Of a stretch of DNA of 64,000 nucleotides, positions 60,403-64,000 are shown one piece after another (positions within the stretch are counted from its first letter, which is position 1; every line of letters begins with the position of its first letter). Under the pieces are notes generated by a model. That model saw only the letters and a program-made list of their open reading frames with translations, was not told the DNA's origin and did not search any database. This stretch comes from SIG622 sp045604705 (lineage in GTDB: Bacteria; Bacillota; Clostridia; Oscillospirales; CAG-382), in NCBI GenBank assembly GCA_045604705.1, contig JAZUOO010000068.1, positions 11,192-75,191 of the forward strand, given 5' to 3'. Position numbers and translations under genes: made by a program.

Positions 60403-60432
60403 AGTATCAAAGTAGTATCACGCCAAGTATCA
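60403..60432. repeat. Three AGTATCA direct repeats (possible integrase arm sites)
   Basis: AGTATCA at 60403-60409, 60414-60420 and 60426-60432, spaced 11 and 12 bp, that is about one helical turn each. A GGTATCA-like copy in the opposite orientation lies near 60460. Such short direct repeats close to a core site resemble arm-type binding sites of tyrosine integrases. Confidence 0.55.
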
Positions 60433-60518
60433 CATATATTTCCTCTTGACATTTATTATGATACCACAAATCCCAAAAGATTTCAAGTGCTTTGGGGAAA
60501 ATTCTAAAATATGTGATT

Positions 60519-61076
60519 CTATTCAATTATATTATCAAAGGAAGAAAATAGCTCTATCAACTCTACCATAGCTTCCATTTGAAGGAAACCGTCTTGGTTA
60601 TCATGAGCATATATAGATTCACCGGAAGCGTATTTTATGTCAATCTGCTCACCATACATATCAGGAAGTCCTGATACATGGTGGGTATATCTATTATGCT
60701 TTGCCAAATCATATTTTGACACGATTTTCTGAAGTTTTGTCATAAAAGAGGAGTCTGTTTGAAACTCATATTTATCTCCGTTTCCGGCTCGATCGTGCCA
60801 ATCAAATTTTGCTTTTACTGTATCATCTTCCAACACAGCGCTCAACTTATAAACCTTGCCTGCAAGCTCGCTTTCTTCATCAAAAAATGAAGATATAAAC
60901 GAAAACTCGGAACCATAGCTTATAATTTCATTTGATTCAATAACCTTTGGTGAATCATCGCCTGAATTGCGTGTTACAACACCACCATCAATATCATCTG
61001 TATTTCGCCGAGGTAATCCACATCCGCAAAATCCCATTGACATAAATAAAATTAAACTTAATAGCATTCTTGACAT
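60519..61076 (-). CDS. Hypothetical lipoprotein
   Basis: 185 residues. The N-terminus MSRMLLSLILFMSMGFCGC is a signal peptide with a lipobox-like ending. The rest is polar with no recognised domain; it contains SFISSFFDEESELAGKVYKL and KYDLAKHNRYTHHVSGLPD. GGAGGG supports the ATG at 61076. It follows the SLH-domain gene on the same strand, with a terminator between, and may belong to an integrated element. Confidence 0.78.
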   Translation of the reverse strand: MSRMLLSLILFMSMGFCGCGLPRRNTDDIDGGVVTRNSGDDSPKVIESNEIISYGSEFSFISSFFDEESELAGKVYKLSAVLEDDTVKAKFDWHDRAGNGDKYEFQTDSSFMTKLQKIVSKYDLAKHNRYTHHVSGLPDMYGEQIDIKYASGESIYAHDNQDGFLQMEAMVELIELFSSFDNIIE

Positions 61077-61087
61077 TATCTTCCCTC

Positions 61088-61132
61088 CAAAAAAACATAC
61101 TGCCCCATATCGCAAAAATGATACAGGGCAGT
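61088..61132 (-). terminator. Terminator after the SLH-domain gene
   Basis: ACTGCCC (61099-61105) / GGGCAGT (61126-61132) with an inner TATC/GATA pair block; on the minus strand it is followed by ATGTTTTTTT. Confidence 0.8.
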
Positions 61133-61137
61133 TTTAA

Positions 61138-64000
61138 CTATTGTTTATTTATAAAACGATAAAGGAATGTTACGACCTGTGCTCTTGTGCAGTTGTTGTC
61201 AGGTGAAAAGGTGGAGGCACTTGTTCCGCCGGTTATACCTTGTTCTACTGCCCATAGAACAGCTTTGTAATAATAGCTATCTGACTTCACATCGGCAAAA
61301 GGATTATTTTTTCCTTTCGGTTCAGGCTGACCTGCTGTTCGCCACAAGAAAGTAACAACCTGTGCTCTCGTACAGTTATCGTCCGGACTAAATGCAGTAT
61401 CACTTGTACCACCGGTTATTTTACTGCCGAATGCCCATTTTACAGGTTTGTAGAAATAGTCGCTTGTTTTTACATCCACAAACGGCAAAGTTATTGCCGC
61501 AGGCTCGGGTGAACCAATCATTCTGTGGAGGAACGTTACAACCTGTGCTCTTGAACAATTTGCATCCGGTGAGAATGTGTTTGCACTTGTCCCTCCCGTA
61601 ATGCCTTCATTTGCTGCCCACAAAATAGCATCATAGTAATACTGCCCCTTTATCACATCAACAAAAGGATTGGATTTTGTCTCCTGCGTTTTTTCTGTCT
61701 GTGTAGGCTTTTCCGGTTCTTCTACTTTTTCTTCCTCAAGAATGGGGAATGTGTAGCTGATACGAACGGAGGTATCGTGGAACCGTTCGATATCATCACT
61801 CTCTACGTAAAATCCATCAACCGATGCACTCACACTTTCAGCAAATTTTGCAGTATAATCCCAACCCGAACGGATTGTATCTATATACATTTCTACTGTA
61901 TAAGCCTTACCTTCCTTGAAGGTGTCGTCATAGCCCATATATTCGCCGTCTTCGTACCAGCTGATGTTGTCGCATTCGTAATAGTTAGGCTCTGAAGATA
62001 CAGGCTCTCTGTCTGCTTTCTTTCCGGCTTCGGGGAAATCAAGACCTGTCATAGTTATGGAAGAAACGGTAACTGCTGATGTTCTTTCAATGTGTTTTAC
62101 GGTCATAAGAGTACCATCTGTTTCATACTCTGCCTGTTCACCGTTTACAATTACAACAGGGTTATACTGTGCATTATGATCTTTACTGAAGGTGTAACCG
62201 TCTTCTGCTCTTAGGAAGATTGTGACACGGTATGCGCTGTCGCTTGCAAGAAGAGTGTCCTCTGCAACTCCGAAGTCATTTGCGTAAAGTCCCCAGCGGA
62301 TACCGTTCTTTGTAAATTCATCTCCGCCGTTAGCAAAGCTTACTCCCTCGCCGCTTATTAAACCGAAGTACTCAGGTGAATATCCTGTCTTAGGGTTTGG
62401 GATATTGATGTTTAAATAATCTATTCTGACTTTACCGTCATCAGCCTCACCATATGAAAAGTCACATCCACGACACTTATATACTATCGCACCGTCAACA
62501 GCTTCTCCGTTGTCAAAGTAGTGCTCTTCGTCGATAAGCACCTTGTTGCAGACCGAACACTGCATAAAATGCTTATCGCTGTCAAAGCGGAGATATTCGT
62601 CCTCATTATATGAGTGATTGCACTCTAAGTTATAAACCTTTGACCAAAGTATCACGGTTTTTTTAGTGGAAGAAAGTTCATAATCGCTTACTCTGTCGCC
62701 CATAATGGTAAAGTTAGGTGAATTTGAGAAGATATGGTCTCTGTCAAGTATTACCTCAACCTTTGCCTGATATTTTCCTGCAACCATTGTTGTTTCATCA
62801 TCACAAGGCTCATCATTATGATACCATTCGACAGAAATGCTTTTTACACCCTCTGTACCGCAGGAAAGTATGTCAGGAGAAAGTGTCATACCGTAAGCAT
62901 TTGTGCCATCGATATTAAGATTTGATATTTCTTTTCTGGCATCTCTGCCCGACATAAAATTTCTTCTGTCGGCGTTTGACATATGGTGTGTTACAACAAC
63001 TGTAGCCGAGCCGTCATTTCCTGTAGCGTTAAGTTTTGACCATTCGCTTACAGGTAAGGTTTCACCGTTAAGCTCTGCTGTATTTCTCTGCGGGTCAAGC
63101 ATATCAGAAGTAAGTCTTACACTTCCTACCTCGGATGCAGGATGGTACTTGTAGCCATATCTTTGAGCGTGTCCTATAACATAGGGTTCCCAATAACCGG
63201 TCAGTGTAACATTTATGGTCGGAACCAATAAAACACGCAGGTGATTTGTGCTGAAGGTTCCACTCTTTACCAATACCTTGGCATTCTTCGAAGCACCGAG
63301 AACATCGGCATTTCCTCTGCCCCAGAAGGTACCGCCGTTGATGTTTGTGTTACCGCCCAGAAGTCTTAAGCACGCAGAGCGTCCAAATTCAACGTCCACA
63401 TCGTTATCGTTATCTTTGACATATGTTTCAAGACTTGAAAAACCTCTGCCGAGGAAAATACCATCGTTTATCAAAAGACTTCCATCTTTTACTGTGATAC
63501 AGTCGCCGTTTACCTGCTGCCATGCATATCCGTCGAATCTTGCACCGATTGCCAATCCCAGAACTCCGAACTGTATAGTATAATCTAGCAGGTGTCTTAA
63601 ATCGTACACATCTCTGCCGTCATATATCCACTGTTTTTTAGAGCGTCCCGCTTCTAAAGTACCGCCATTTACTGTTACAGTACCACCGTCAACCTCCAGG
63701 ACATTTCTGTGTTTTACAGTATCGTTAAAATATCTTGGACCCATATCAGTTCTGGGTGTTTCCATTCTTCCATAGCAGAACAATTTACCCGAATTATCTC
63801 CGCTTGTGTCGTTGATAATAAGAGAGGCACCATTTGACACTCTTATCATAGTGGTTTCCACACCTGTTTCAGCATTAAGCTCAACAGATTTTCCGTTTAA
63901 ATTCAATGTCTTTTCACCACTGCCAAGAGTTATCCAGTAACTGCCTACATCATTTACCTGACAAGTGTAAATAATGTCACGCGTTACAATAATATTCTTA
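61138..64000 (-). CDS. Large surface protein with three C-terminal SLH domains (N-terminus beyond window)
   Basis: The frame is open from 61138 to the right edge, so at least 953 residues are visible and the start is missing; an internal TTG at 63906 is not a real start, because coding continues upstream (CQVNDVGSYWITLGSGEKTL). The N-terminal part has beta-helix-like repeats such as LEVDGGTVTVNGGTLEAG and LLGGNTNINGGTFWG. A Cys pair module (CNHS, MQCSVCNK, YKCRGCDF) lies in the middle and beta-sandwich-like domains follow. A PTQTEKTQETKS linker leads to three SLH domains (FVDVIKGQYYYDAILWAANE and two copies), which bind pyruvylated wall polysaccharide. The protein is thus exported and wall-attached. 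Confidence 0.9.
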   Translation of the reverse strand, partial: KNIIVTRDIIYTCQVNDVGSYWITLGSGEKTLNLNGKSVELNAETGVETTMIRVSNGASLIINDTSGDNSGKLFCYGRMETPRTDMGPRYFNDTVKHRNVLEVDGGTVTVNGGTLEAGRSKKQWIYDGRDVYDLRHLLDYTIQFGVLGLAIGARFDGYAWQQVNGDCITVKDGSLLINDGIFLGRGFSSLETYVKDNDNDVDVEFGRSACLRLLGGNTNINGGTFWGRGNADVLGASKNAKVLVKSGTFSTNHLRVLLVPTINVTLTGYWEPYVIGHAQRYGYKYHPASEVGSVRLTSDMLDPQRNTAELNGETLPVSEWSKLNATGNDGSATVVVTHHMSNADRRNFMSGRDARKEISNLNIDGTNAYGMTLSPDILSCGTEGVKSISVEWYHNDEPCDDETTMVAGKYQAKVEVILDRDHIFSNSPNFTIMGDRVSDYELSSTKKTVILWSKVYNLECNHSYNEDEYLRFDSDKHFMQCSVCNKVLIDEEHYFDNGEAVDGAIVYKCRGCDFSYGEADDGKVRIDYLNINIPNPKTGYSPEYFGLISGEGVSFANGGDEFTKNGIRWGLYANDFGVAEDTLLASDSAYRVTIFLRAEDGYTFSKDHNAQYNPVVIVNGEQAEYETDGTLMTVKHIERTSAVTVSSITMTGLDFPEAGKKADREPVSSEPNYYECDNISWYEDGEYMGYDDTFKEGKAYTVEMYIDTIRSGWDYTAKFAESVSASVDGFYVESDDIERFHDTSVRISYTFPILEEEKVEEPEKPTQTEKTQETKSNPFVDVIKGQYYYDAILWAANEGITGGTSANTFSPDANCSRAQVVTFLHRMIGSPEPAAITLPFVDVKTSDYFYKPVKWAFGSKITGGTSDTAFSPDDNCTRAQVVTFLWRTAGQPEPKGKNNPFADVKSDSYYYKAVLWAVEQGITGGTSASTFSPDNNCTRAQVVTFLYRFINKQ

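Noticed and set aside
60471..60497. CCCAAA...TTTGGG hairpin as terminator of the lipoprotein gene
   Set aside because: Short stem with long loop and no T-run on the minus strand.
1..64000. CRISPR array, rRNA operon or insertion sequence
   Set aside because: No regularly spaced repeats, rRNA blocks or transposase motifs were found on either strand.

Overview
The window reads as chromosomal DNA of a low-GC, spore-former-type Firmicute of the Clostridia, most like the Ruminococcaceae/Oscillospiraceae group. This placement is inference from gene content: SpoVG, an IreB-family protein, a PPi-type phosphofructokinase, a tetrahydrofolate riboswitch with an ECF folate S-component, ThyX instead of ThyA, a conserved clostridial trio of small unknown proteins, and an SLH-domain surface protein. 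Promoters are strikingly regular: about fifteen sites fit TTGACA-like / 17 bp / TATAAT-like sigma-A boxes. Almost all genes are housekeeping genes in short operons; there is no rRNA, CRISPR array or insertion sequence.

Layout. 1-2186: MBOAT O-acyltransferase and DHHW partner (minus). 2607-4342: spoVG and murC. 4428-6045: a two-gene glycolipid locus (CrtO-like acyltransferase and UgtP/MGDG-synthase-like glycosyltransferase), each gene carrying a start-region defect. 6300-10506: trpS, then wecA/tagO-type and wecB/mnaA-type wall-polysaccharide genes. 10503-11633: the small-protein trio. 11756-16272: phosphodiesterase, membrane protein, thiI, pncC, methyltransferase, DUF1643. 16357-18417: recG. 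18656-19417: folate riboswitch and folT. 19585-22442: rpe, an ATP-grasp gene, pfp. 22592-24604: two tandem leucine-rich-repeat surface proteins. 24909-27976: ireB-type gene, small unknown protein, CapA-like protein, SIS sugar-phosphate enzyme. 28010-30178: LCP ligase and tmcAL (minus). 30607-36012: tagA-type glycosyltransferase, thyX, tmk, a broken MBL gene, DJ-1 protein, 5-formyl-THF cyclo-ligase, CPBP protease. 36031-38856: a very unusual MltG. 38979-40688: U32 peptidase, a frameshifted DUF1294 gene, tRNA-Glu. 41016-46353: argCJBD under a likely ArgR-controlled promoter, and cysK. 46513-48308: aldo/keto reductase and RluA-family synthase. 48480-50677: secDF. 51010-54780: aspartate aminotransferase, asnS, asnA. 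55076-58570: YgiQ radical SAM protein and cysteine desulfurase. 58628-59896: a SulP transporter without STAS domain.

The right end differs. At 60288-60308 the minus strand carries what looks like the last codons of guaA (Ile-Glu-Trp-Glu-stop) with no guaA in front of it, followed by a strong terminator; three AGTATCA direct repeats lie at 60403-60432. This is the expected appearance of one end (attR-like) of an element integrated at the guaA 3' end, so the lipoprotein gene and the large SLH-domain protein gene at 60519-64000 may be cargo of an integrated element that continues beyond the window.

Functional threads: wall glycopolymer synthesis and attachment (wecA, wecB, tagA-type gene, LCP protein) is scattered over 23 kb; folate and thymidylate metabolism appears as folT, thyX, tmk and the cyclo-ligase; sulfur transfer as cysK, the cysteine desulfurase and thiI. 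The most notable observations are the zinc-ribbon-containing insertion inside the catalytic domain of MltG, the guaA-type attachment site, and four genes carrying apparent single-base lesions.
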